From: Candidatus Acidiferrum typicum | GTDB lineage: Bacteria > Acidobacteriota > Terriglobia > Acidiferrales > UBA7541 | DNA: 7,234 nt | Reading direction: 5' to 3' | Assembly (NCBI GenBank): GCA_002478115.1 | Contig: DLMH01000033.1 | Location: forward strand, 23,868 to 31,101 | In this document: in pieces, positions 1 through 5,064 of the stretch | Numbering within the stretch: position 1 is the stretch's first letter | Layout: the number at the start of each line of letters is the position of its first letter | The notes under the pieces: model-generated | The model's input: only the letters and a program-made list of their open reading frames with translations | What the model was told of the DNA's origin: nothing | The model's database searches: none | Made by a program: the position numbers and the translations under genes

Positions 1-25
1 GCGAAAAGCGAAAAGCGAAAAGCGA
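1..25. repeat. 7-bp tandem repeat GCGAAAA
   Basis: Three perfect head-to-tail copies of GCGAAAA fill 1-21, followed by GCGA. The array is cut by the window edge, so its true length is unknown. The same GCGAAAA word ends the 17-bp units at 153-197, which suggests a common origin. Confidence 0.85.
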
Positions 26-53
26 GGAGACATACCTGGGTAAGTTTGGATTT

Positions 54-94
54 GAGGTCCTTCGGCCCCGGAAGGCTGGGGCCTCAGGATGACA
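54..94 (-). repeat. Dispersed repeat of the GTCATCCTGAGG type
   Basis: Read on the minus strand this segment opens with TGTCATCCTGAGG and closes with GAAGGACCTC, enclosing an inverted repeat (GGCCCC at 64-69 with GGGGCC at 78-83). The opening word parallels the GTCATTCCG word of the repeats at 3229-3306 and 5338-5393. I recognise it as the kind of extragenic repeat found in many bacterial genomes. The family assignment is from memory and unverified. Confidence 0.5.
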
Positions 95-112
95 GATTGG
101 TGAGTGGGGCGC

Positions 113-146
113 GGGCGGAAAAGCGGCGCCAAGGCGCCGCACTCCA
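113..146 (-). repeat. GC hairpin cassette ending in TTTT (copy 1)
   Basis: A perfect 8-bp inverted repeat (GCGGCGCC at 123-130, GGCGCCGC at 133-140) is followed on the minus strand by TTTT and preceded by TGGAGT. The same layout occurs at 5338-5365. It resembles a minimal intrinsic terminator on the minus strand, but lies about 360 nt past the guaB stop and its T run is only four long. Confidence 0.55.
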
Positions 147-152
147 CGAAAG

Positions 153-197
153 GCGACCCCAAGAGAAAAGCGACCCCAAGCGAAAAGCGAACCCAAG
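153..197. repeat. 17-bp tandem repeat with CCCAAG core
   Basis: Two full units (153-169, 170-186), each starting GCGACCCCAAG and ending GAAAA, are followed by a partial third (187-197). They differ by one base. A further isolated unit starts at 282. The CCCAAG core also forms the left flank of the palindromes at 253, 3564 and 5075, so this unit is the linker between hairpin cassettes. Confidence 0.75.
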
Positions 198-198
198 A

Positions 199-223
199 CC
201 CACCCTCACAAAACGAGGGTGGG
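199..223. repeat. Perfect 9-bp inverted repeat with 7-nt loop
   Basis: CCCACCCTC at 199-207 and GAGGGTGGG at 215-223 enclose an A-rich loop (208-214). The element is directly preceded by AACCCAAGA and followed by GCACCC, so it sits in the same linker context as the neighbouring hairpins. No T run follows on either strand, so a terminator role is not supported. Confidence 0.75.
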
Positions 224-242
224 GCACCCGCAAACCCGTGAG

Positions 243-277
243 AAACCCAAGGGCACAGTCAGGAGTGACTGTGCAAC
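243..277. repeat. 35-bp palindromic extragenic repeat, copy 1
   Basis: Left flank AAACCCAAGG is followed by an inverted repeat with 9-bp arms GCACAGTCA and TGACTGTGC around GGAG (253-274), then AAC. It matches the copies at 3554-3588 and 5065-5099 at 33 of 35 positions; those two are identical to each other. It behaves like a REP-type element: short, palindromic, extragenic and multicopy. Confidence 0.85.
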
Positions 278-302
278 AAAAGCGAACCCAAGAGAAAAGC
301 GC

Positions 303-326
303 CCGCTTCGGAAAGCGGCCTCTACA
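303..326. repeat. 24-nt mini-hairpin unit 1 (CCGCTT/AAGCGG...TACA)
   Basis: CCGCTT, tetraloop CGGA, AAGCGG, then an 8-nt tail ending CTACA. The layout is the same as the units at 352-375 and 397-420: 6-bp arms, a 4-nt loop and an 8-nt tail ending in TACA. The arm sequences differ but pair perfectly in each unit, so the structure is kept while the sequence varies. Confidence 0.7.
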
Positions 327-351
327 GGGAGAAGGAAAAAGCCAGAACGGA

Positions 352-375
352 CCGCCTCAGAAGGCGGCCCCTACA
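352..375. repeat. 24-nt mini-hairpin unit 2 (CCGCCT/AGGCGG...TACA)
   Basis: CCGCCT, loop CAGA, AGGCGG, tail ending CTACA. Compared with unit 1, the third pair of each arm region has changed on both sides of the loop, preserving pairing. It starts 49 nt after unit 1, with a purine-rich linker between them. Confidence 0.7.
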
Positions 376-396
376 CGAGAAAGAGAAACCCAAGAA

Positions 397-420
397 CCGA
401 CCTGAAGGTCGGCGATTACA
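397..420. repeat. 24-nt mini-hairpin unit 3 (CCGACC/GGTCGG...TACA)
   Basis: CCGACC, loop TGAA, GGTCGG, tail ending TTACA. It is spaced 45 nt from unit 2 and preceded by the AAACCCAAGAA linker. A third arm sequence with full pairing supports structural rather than purely sequence conservation. Confidence 0.7.
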
Positions 421-444
421 AAGGCAAACCCAAGAGAATGGCGC

Positions 445-491
445 CCGCTTCGGCCCTTCGCTTTGCTCAGGGTAAAAAAGCGGTCGCTACG
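445..491. repeat. Mini-hairpin unit 4 with an expanded loop
   Basis: The outer arms CCGCTT (445-450) and AAGCGG (478-483) and the tail GCTACG match unit 1, but the loop has grown from 4 to 27 nt. The extra sequence is itself a small inverted repeat (CCCT at 454-457, AGGG at 469-472) with a CCTTCG...CTCAGG wording like the 54-94 repeat. It begins about 20 nt beyond the guaB stop codon and is the first structure a guaB transcript would enter. Confidence 0.6.
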
Positions 492-503
492 AGGGCAAAA
501 GAG

Positions 504-1964
504 TTACTCCATGCGGTAGTTGGGGGCTTCCTTGGTGATGACCACGTCGTGGACGTGGCTTTCGCGCAGGCCCGCGGCGGTGATGCGCATGAAGCGGCTC
601 TTTTCCATGAGTTCGGGGAGCGTGCGGGCGCCAACGTAACCCATGCCGCTCTTGAGGCCGCCGACGAGTTGATCGGTGAGGCCGCTGAGCGGACCTTTGT
701 AGGCGACGCGCCCCTCGACGCCTTCGGGGACGGACTTGCCACGCTCGGCGCCTTCCTGGGAATAGCGGTCGGCGGAGCCCGCTTCCATGGCGCCGGTCGA
801 ACCCATGCCGCGATAAGACTTGAAGGTGCGGCCCTGATAGAGAATGGTTTCGCCGGGAGCTTCCTCTGTGCCGGCGAAGAGGCTGCCGATCATGACGCAG
901 GACGCGCCGGCAGCGATGGCCTTAGTGATGTCGCCGGAATATTTGATGCCGCCATCGGCGATGATGGGGACGCCCGTGCCTTGCGCGGCTCTGGCGGCTT
1001 CCATCACGGCAGTGAGCTGGGGGACGCCGGCGCCGGTGACAACGCGCGTGGTGCAAATGGAGCCGGGGCCGATGCCGACTTTGAGGCCGTCAATGCCGAG
1101 GGAGATGAGTTCCTTGGCGCCTTCATAGGTGGCCACGTTTCCGGCGATGAGCTGCATTTCGGGAAGGCGCTGGCGAATGGCCTTGATGGCTTCGATGACG
1201 CGTTCGGTGTGGCCGTGGGCGGTGTCAATGGCGAGCACGTCGGCCTTGCACTTGGACATTTCGACGGCGCGTTCGAGGAAGTCGCCGGTGGCGCCAACAG
1301 CGGCGCCGACGTAGAGGCGGCCTTGGTCGTCTTTGGCGGCGTGGGGATATTCGAGTTTTTTCTGGATGTCCTTGACGGTGATGAGTCCCTTGAGATTGAA
1401 ATCCTTATCAACGACCAGGAGTTTTTCGATGCGGTGCTTCTGAAGAATTTTTTCGGCTTCTTCGAGGGTGGTGCCGACGGCGACAGTAACGAGATTCTCC
1501 TTGGTCATGACCTGGCCGACGAGTTGGCTGTGATTTTTCTCGAAGCGAAGGTCGCGGTTGGTGAGGATGCCGGTGAGGCGGGTACCGCGGGTGACGGGAA
1601 GGCCGGAGATGCGGTACTTGTTCATGATTTCGAGGGCCTGGCGGATGGTGATGTCCGGGGAGATGGTGACAGGATCCACGATCATGCCGGATTCGGAACG
1701 CTTGACGCGGTCAATTTCCTCGGCTTGGCGATCGATGGACATGTTGCGATGGACGATGCCGATGCCGCCCTGGCGCGCAATGCCGATGGCCAGGCGCGAT
1801 TCCGTGACGGTGTCCATGGCAGCGGAAGAGAGCGGAATATTGAGGGAGAGGTTGCGGGTGAATTGCGTGGTGGTGTCCACGTCGGTGGGCAGGATGGAGG
1901 ATTTGCCCGGGAGGAGCAGGACGTCGTCGAATGTGAGACCTTCGGTGATGGGACTGTCAATCAT
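504..1964 (-). CDS. guaB: Inosine-5'-monophosphate dehydrogenase
   Basis: The 486-aa product oxidises IMP to XMP with NAD+, the committed step of guanine nucleotide synthesis in the cytosol. Length and layout match bacterial IMPDH: an N-terminal barrel segment with [11 protein letters not shown] at residues 10-20, a pair of CBS domains at about 93-205, then the rest of the TIM barrel. The active-site loop GPGSICTTR places the catalytic cysteine at Cys304. The phosphate-binding IADGGI lies at 335-340, the [12 protein letters not shown] segment follows, and the mobile flap holds Arg400-Tyr401 (SADRYSQE). The ATG at 1964 is preceded by GCGAGG at a usable distance, and the protein starts where family members normally start. 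All catalytic elements are intact. The gene is monocistronic here, with a strong promoter and a possible attenuator upstream. guaA, often linked, is not in the window. Identity is near certain. Confidence 0.98.
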   Translation of the reverse strand: MIDSPITEGLTFDDVLLLPGKSSILPTDVDTTTQFTRNLSLNIPLSSAAMDTVTESRLAIGIARQGGIGIVHRNMSIDRQAEEIDRVKRSESGMIVDPVTISPDITIRQALEIMNKYRISGLPVTRGTRLTGILTNRDLRFEKNHSQLVGQVMTKENLVTVAVGTTLEEAEKILQKHRIEKLLVVDKDFNLKGLITVKDIQKKLEYPHAAKDDQGRLYVGAAVGATGDFLERAVEMSKCKADVLAIDTAHGHTERVIEAIKAIRQRLPEMQLIAGNVATYEGAKELISLGIDGLKVGIGPGSICTTRVVTGAGVPQLTAVMEAARAAQGTGVPIIADGGIKYSGDITKAIAAGASCVMIGSLFAGTEEAPGETILYQGRTFKSYRGMGSTGAMEAGSADRYSQEGAERGKSVPEGVEGRVAYKGPLSGLTDQLVGGLKSGMGYVGARTLPELMEKSRFMRITAAGLRESHVHDVVITKEAPNYRME

Positions 1965-2076
1965 GAGAACCTCGCGAGAGAGTGAGTGGCGCGGGAGCGG
2001 ATGCGCCCAAAAACAGCGCAGCCCAGCGGGTGGCCGCTGGGCCGCGAGAAGAGTTCAATAGAATGAAACAAAGCAT
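1957..2076 (-). CDS. Candidate 39-aa leader ORF overlapping the guaB start
   Basis: An ATG at 2076, about 11 nt beyond the predicted transcription start, opens 39 codons that run through the attenuator-like hairpin. They end in a TGA overlapping the first 8 nt of guaB. The peptide would begin [12 protein letters not shown] and contains one Trp inside the hairpin. There is no Shine-Dalgarno sequence and no run of a regulatory amino acid, and in GC-rich DNA a frame this short can be open by chance. It is listed because its position could couple leader translation to guaB; expression is unproven. Confidence 0.2.
   Translation of the reverse strand: MLCFILLNSSRGPAATRWAALFLGASAPAPLTLSRGSHD
2009..2046 (-). 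terminator. Intrinsic terminator-like hairpin in the guaB leader (possible attenuator)
   Basis: On the minus strand a 13-bp stem (one G-U pair) with loop CCAC spans 2046-2017, and TTTTT follows at 2013-2009 after a 3-nt gap. The core arms are GCCCAGCGG and CCGCTGGGC. The outer four pairs hold only in minus-strand RNA, because the G-U pair becomes A-C on the plus strand. That points to function in the guaB direction. It lies between the predicted promoter and the guaB ATG, 44 nt before the latter, with no other minus-strand gene upstream to terminate. Regulation of guaB by premature termination is therefore the simplest reading. The signal that might control it is not visible. Confidence 0.5.
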
Positions 2077-2092
2077 CACGGTGTAATCAGTG

Positions 2093-2122
2093 ATTTTAGG
2101 GGTGAGAGGGGGGAGGGGTCAA
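2093..2122 (-). promoter_or_regulatory. Predicted sigma70-type promoter of guaB
   Basis: On the minus strand TTGACC (2122-2117) and TAAAAT (2098-2093) are separated by 18 bp, and each differs from the consensus at one base. The start would fall near 2087, giving a leader of about 120 nt that holds the hairpin at 2017-2046. This is the best promoter match seen in the window. Confidence 0.6.
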
Positions 2123-2204
2123 GTTGGAGGCGTGGGAAAACCGAGGCGGAGCCCGCCCGGTAAGTCCGGGTGAGGGAAGGAATGGGACCTGATAAAGTGA
2201 AGAT

Positions 2205-3206
2205 ATGACCGAGAAACCGAGGGAATTTGAGGCGCACCGGCTGCTGTGGAGCGGGCATCTGCAGACGATTGCGGGGGCGTTTTTGAAGAGGGAGTTTTTG
2301 CTGCCGCGGCCGGAAGAACGGCTGTTTCGCGTAGACACGGAGACGCAAGTGAAGGGGATGTGCAGTTGGCAGCCGGGCAAACGGAAGGATGCGCCGGTGA
2401 TCGTGACGGTGCACGGGCTGGAGGGTTCGAGCGAATCGAACTACGCGATTGGCATTGCGGACAAGGCGTACGCGCGGGGATTTCATGCGGTGCGCATGAA
2501 CCAGCGGAATTGCGGCGGGACGGAGCGGTTGACGCCGACGCTGTACAACAGCGGGTTGAGCGGGGATTACCGCGCGGTGCTGCTGGAGTTGATTGCCGAG
2601 GGATTCCAGCAGGTTTTTTTCGCGGGCTACTCGATGGGTGGAAACCTGGTGACGAAGATGGCGGGGGAATTCGGCGAAGCGGCGCCGAAGGAGTTGCGTG
2701 GAGTGGCGGCGGTTTGTCCGGCGATGGACCTGGCGGCTTGCGCTGATGCGCTGGAGAAGATGGAGAATTATTTGTACGAGCGGCATTTTGTGGAGGAACT
2801 GATGGCGCGCTACCGGCGGAAGGCGGAGTTGTATCCGGAGCGGTATTCGCGGAATGGCATTGGGCGGGTGCGGACGGTGCGGGAATTTGACGATGCGATC
2901 ACGGCGCCGGCGTTTGGGTATAAGGATGCGCAGGAATATTACGAAGCGGCGGGCGCGAAGAAGGTGATTGGGGAGGTGCGCGTACCGCTGCTGCTGATCG
3001 CGGCGCAGGATGATCCGTTCGTGCCGTATGAGTCGTTTTTTCGGGCGAGGGTGGGGGAGAATCCGAAGGTGCGGTTTGTGGCGCCGGAGCATGGAGGACA
3101 TTGCGGGTTTATTTCGAGGTGGGCGGGTGCGGAGAGGTTTTGGGCGGAGGAAAGAGTGGTGGAGTTTTGCGGGGAGATTCGCGGAGAAGATGAAGAAGGA
3201 CGGTAA
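2205..3206 (+). CDS. YheT-family alpha/beta hydrolase (probable esterase/lipase)
   Basis: The 333-aa product belongs to the YheT (COG0429, ABHD1/2/3-like) branch of alpha/beta hydrolases, predicted cytosolic carboxylesterases of unknown natural substrate. The branch marker SGHLQTI lies at residues 16-22, the oxyanion-hole motif HGLEG at 70-74, and the nucleophile elbow GYSMGG at 141-146 with Ser143. The acid is Asp269 or Asp270 in AAQDDPFVP, and the catalytic His299 sits in EHGGHCGF. Length is usual for the family, and the triad is complete. There is no signal peptide. The ATG at 2205 is the only sensible start, because an in-frame stop lies at 2193-2195. Its Shine-Dalgarno is weak (GTGAAG). 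The gene is divergent from guaB and shows no operon partner. Its last 80 nt are partly duplicated in the following spacer, so the C-terminal tail (EDEEGR) may be recently altered. Confidence 0.93.
   Translation: MTEKPREFEAHRLLWSGHLQTIAGAFLKREFLLPRPEERLFRVDTETQVKGMCSWQPGKRKDAPVIVTVHGLEGSSESNYAIGIADKAYARGFHAVRMNQRNCGGTERLTPTLYNSGLSGDYRAVLLELIAEGFQQVFFAGYSMGGNLVTKMAGEFGEAAPKELRGVAAVCPAMDLAACADALEKMENYLYERHFVEELMARYRRKAELYPERYSRNGIGRVRTVREFDDAITAPAFGYKDAQEYYEAAGAKKVIGEVRVPLLLIAAQDDPFVPYESFFRARVGENPKVRFVAPEHGGHCGFISRWAGAERFWAEERVVEFCGEIRGEDEEGR
3126..3176 (+). repeat. 51-bp direct repeat, copy A (inside the hydrolase 3' end)
   Basis: This segment encodes part of the hydrolase C-terminus (the AGAERFWAEERVVEFCGE region). 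It is repeated without a mismatch at 3318-3368, outside the gene. Because copy A is in frame in a conserved coding region, it is presumably the donor. Confidence 0.95.
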
Positions 3207-3228
3207 CACAGAGATCACAGAGGGAAGA
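3198..3228 (+). repeat. 31-bp direct repeat, copy A (spans the hydrolase stop codon)
   Basis: Starts GGACGGTAAC, where TAA is the hydrolase stop, and continues CAGAGATC. It recurs at 3481-3511 with two mismatches. The order of the 51-bp and 31-bp repeats is the same in both places, so they look like two remnants of one longer duplication. Confidence 0.85.
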
Positions 3229-3306
3229 GAGATTCCTCGACTGCGCGGCCCGACGCGCCAAACTGCGGCGCGGAAGAGAAAATCGGGCCGCTCCGCTCGG
3301 AATGAC
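3229..3306 (-). repeat. Dispersed repeat of the GTCATTCCGAGCG type
   Basis: On the minus strand it begins GTCATTCCGAGCGGAGCGG and ends TCGAGGAATCTC. In the middle it carries an inverted repeat with arms CGCGCC (3254-3259) and GGCGCG (3267-3272). It lies between the two copies of the duplicated hydrolase tail. I recognise the GTCATTCCGAGCG start and GAGGAATCTC end as a common extragenic repeat of bacterial genomes, from memory and unverified. Partial relatives occur at 5211-5244 and 5338-5393. Confidence 0.6.
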
Positions 3307-3317
3307 AAACAAGGGAA

Positions 3318-3368
3318 GGTGCGGAGAGGTTTTGGGCGGAGGAAAGAGTGGTGGAGTTTTGCGGGGAG
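3318..3368 (+). repeat. 51-bp direct repeat, copy B (extragenic)
   Basis: A perfect copy of 3126-3176 placed 192 bp downstream, beyond the hydrolase stop and beyond the dispersed repeat. It has no start codon of its own and is not expected to be expressed as protein. Identity at every base implies a young duplication or ongoing gene conversion. Confidence 0.95.
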
Positions 3369-3423
3369 GAAGAGGCAAGAGAAAGATAACGAAGAGGCGC
3401 AGAGGGCGCTGAGGTTCGCAGAG

Positions 3424-3478
3424 AGGAAGAAAAGAGGAAGAAAAGAGGAAGAAAAGAGGAAGACAAGAGGAAGACAAG
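3424..3478. repeat. 11-bp purine tandem repeat, five copies
   Basis: Five units of AGGAAGAMAAG (M is A in the first three and C in the last two) fill this stretch. The two-block pattern suggests stepwise slippage expansion. The array lies inside a longer, almost purine-only stretch of about 3331-3560 and separates copy B of the 51-bp repeat from copy B of the 31-bp repeat. Confidence 0.9.
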
Positions 3479-3480
3479 AG

Positions 3481-3511
3481 GGACGGTAACTCAGAGATCG
3501 CAGAGGGAAGA
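3481..3511 (+). repeat. 31-bp direct repeat, copy B (extragenic)
   Basis: Matches 3198-3228 except for two substitutions. It preserves the GGACGGTAAC junction that forms the hydrolase stop in copy A. A shorter echo of the same wording (AACACAGAGTTCACAGAG) follows directly at 3511-3528. Confidence 0.8.
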
Positions 3512-3553
3512 ACACAGAGTTCACAGAGAAGAGCGGAGAAGAGCGGAGAAGAG

Positions 3554-3588
3554 AAACCCAAGAGCACAGTCAGGAGTGACTGTGCCAC
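3554..3588. repeat. 35-bp palindromic extragenic repeat, copy 2
   Basis: AAACCCAAGA followed by arms GCACAGTCA (3564-3572) and TGACTGTGC (3577-3585) around GGAG, then CAC. It is identical over 35 bp to 5065-5099. It sits in the convergent spacer, 36 nt beyond the stop of the minus-strand lipoprotein gene and about 350 nt beyond the hydrolase stop. It could serve as a bidirectional 3'-end structure, but no T run is attached. Confidence 0.88.
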
Positions 3589-3623
3589 AGGAGTTAGTGT
3601 GCGCGCGCGTGCGATGGGGGAGA

Positions 3624-4811
3624 TTACTGCGGTTGCGGCGGAGTATCGCTGGCTGGAGGCTGATCGGTGGTTGGAGGCGGATTGGTGTTGGCTGGAGGCT
3701 GATCGGTGACGGCGGGAGGCGCCGCTGTGGATGTGGCGTGTGAAGATTTTTGGCTGGGGATGAAGGTGACGTCGAGGGGATCGCGCAAGGTGAAGTCCAG
3801 GTGCGTTTCGGGGCGAATGCGGACTTGCTGGCCTTTGGTGGTGGCCTGCACGGCAGCGCCGCCGCCCGCGCCAAGACCAGCGCCGATGGCCGCACCCCGG
3901 CCGCCTCCGGCGAGGCCGCCGATGATGGCGCCAAGAGCTGCGCCACCACCGATCACAGCGCCTGAGCGTTTGCCGCGCGATTCGCCTTTTTCCTGAACAC
4001 TGCTGGAGGAGAGGTGATACGTCTTGCCCTGGTAAGTGAAGCTATCGAGAGAAACGGTGAGTTCGCTGGCGCCATTGAATTTGCCCCCGGAGCTGGCGGC
4101 GACGAGTTTCAAGTTAACGTTGAGACCTTTGGGTACGACGACGCGCCCATCGATGAGGATAGGGGCGTCCAGTGAGCCGCGAAAAGTCTGGCCGGTCTGG
4201 CTGGTGGTGGAATCGATGTTATCGATGGTGCGAACGGTGACGACGGTGCCTCCCGGAATCGTGGAGGTGATGGGTTGCAGCGGAGGCGGTGGTGGAGGAG
4301 GCGGAGCAGGAGCGGCGGCAGGAGTTGGAGCAGAAGCGTCTGCGAGAATGGGAGCCGGAGCAGCCTGGGTTTCTACGGGGTGATTTACTGGCAGTGAGGG
4401 TTCTGGGGAAACTGACAGCGAAGTAGATGGAGCAGGCGCGGCTTGCGGCCGAGAGGTGCGAGGAAGACGCGAGGCTGGAGGAGCCGGCGTGGGAGCGGGA
4501 GGCTGCACACTATCGGCAAAGACGGGGGCAGGGATGGGTACGGTGGTTTGATCGATGACTTTGGAGACGCCATTGGTGCTGGCGGCGAGGCGTTCGGCGG
4601 CGAGGCGAGCGGCGTCGTCGGAGAGCTGACCGGAAAGCGTGACCGTGCCGCCCTTGACGGAGACGTTTACGGTGGAGGTCTTCAGAAGCGGCTCCGAAAA
4701 CATTTTGGCCTTGATGTCGGTGGTGATGGAATCGTCGCTGGATTTGTTGCAGGCGACGGTGAAAAGCAAGGCGAGGGAAAGAAGGGAAAACAGCAATCGT
4801 GAGCGATGCAT
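3624..4811 (-). CDS. BON-domain lipoprotein with proline-rich linker and glycine-zipper domain
   Basis: A 395-aa envelope protein of unknown exact role. Residues 1-20 form a signal peptide (basic MHRSR, then a hydrophobic stretch) ending in a lipobox-like TVAC with Cys21 as the lipidation site. A BON domain follows at about 25-92, a fold linked to phospholipid or envelope binding in OsmY-like proteins. A low-complexity Pro/Ala linker runs 93-180 and includes nine consecutive prolines. A beta-rich domain starts at IPGGTVVTVRTID (185-197) and contains a glycine zipper at 284-320 with GGGAALGAIIGGLAGG, which could insert in or pack against a membrane. The tail is a Pro/Gln/Thr repeat (DQPPA twice, from a 19-bp DNA repeat at 3651-3669 and 3690-3708). 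I chose the ATG at 4811 over an upstream in-frame extension to 5102, because it starts the signal peptide and has GGAGG just before it. Similar architectures are common in acidobacteria as far as I recall. Confidence 0.85.
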   Translation of the reverse strand: MHRSRLLFSLLSLALLFTVACNKSSDDSITTDIKAKMFSEPLLKTSTVNVSVKGGTVTLSGQLSDDAARLAAERLAASTNGVSKVIDQTTVPIPAPVFADSVQPPAPTPAPPASRLPRTSRPQAAPAPSTSLSVSPEPSLPVNHPVETQAAPAPILADASAPTPAAAPAPPPPPPPPLQPITSTIPGGTVVTVRTIDNIDSTTSQTGQTFRGSLDAPILIDGRVVVPKGLNVNLKLVAASSGGKFNGASELTVSLDSFTYQGKTYHLSSSSVQEKGESRGKRSGAVIGGGAALGAIIGGLAGGGRGAAIGAGLGAGGGAAVQATTKGQQVRIRPETHLDFTLRDPLDVTFIPSQKSSHATSTAAPPAVTDQPPANTNPPPTTDQPPASDTPPQPQ

Positions 4812-4923
4812 GGGGCCTCCGTAGTCGTAAGACGCGGACGCGGGGTGAAATGGTTGCGCTGAGTAGGCCGCGGGGAATGGCCGGGCGGGTGGCATCCGGG
4901 GGCAGCGAGCCAGTCTCCGGAAG

Positions 4924-4951
4924 AATTTAACGCGGGGTGGAGAGAAAACAA
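4924..4951 (-). promoter_or_regulatory. Possible promoter of the BON lipoprotein gene
   Basis: On the minus strand TTGTTT (4951-4946) and TAAATT (4929-4924) are 16 bp apart in the only AT-rich patch upstream of the gene. The match is moderate, and the leader would be about 105 nt. Confidence 0.3.
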
Positions 4952-5064
4952 ATTGCGGAAGAGACGGTGAGGCGGCGATTCGGTGCCAGCCTTTTTCTTT
5001 TGCGGGGGAGATGGGTGGCGTGATAAATCGGATTGCGGTGGGGAAGACGGAGAGGGGCAAGAAC

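Larger units (their letters stand above)
1..503. repeat. Repeat-rich spacer downstream of guaB (hairpin cassette array)
   Basis: I see no credible gene in this stretch. It is a patchwork of perfect short inverted repeats (stems at 64-83, 123-140, 199-223, 253-274, 303-318, 352-367, 397-412 and 445-483). They are joined by purine-rich linkers that repeatedly contain ACCCCAAG or AACCCAAG, often followed by AGAAAAGCG. The open frames crossing it translate into repetitive Arg/Lys/Pro-rich text and have no plausible start signal. guaB is transcribed towards this region, so part of it may be the guaB 3' untranslated region. No single hairpin is followed by a long T run on the minus strand, so a classical terminator is not obvious. 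Confidence 0.8.

Noticed and set aside
46..405. A 119-codon plus-strand frame in the first spacer
   Set aside because: It is made only of hairpin cassettes and linkers, its translation is repetitive Arg/Lys/Pro, and it has no ribosome binding site.
1..503. CRISPR array
   Set aside because: The palindromic units differ from one another, there is no constant 23-47 nt repeat with regular unique spacers, and no cas gene is present.
219..1985. A 588-codon open frame on the plus strand
   Set aside because: It is antisense to the whole of guaB, whose protein is unmistakable. The frame is open because of third-position GC bias, and its translation is low-complexity Gly/Ala/Asp text with no domain.
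2148..2171. CCCGG/CCGGG inverted repeat in the divergent spacer
   Set aside because: A five-pair stem in such GC-rich DNA is expected by chance, and it has no partner signal.
2076..3524. A 482-codon open frame on the minus strand
   Set aside because: It is antisense to the hydrolase gene and to purine-rich repeats, and the product is Arg/Pro/Leu-rich with no motif. The sense frame has a full catalytic triad.
3564..3585. The 22-nt palindrome as an ordinary intrinsic terminator
   Set aside because: Neither strand has a run of T after the stem in any of the three copies. Its fixed flank and multicopy nature fit a repeat element better, although it may still affect transcript ends.
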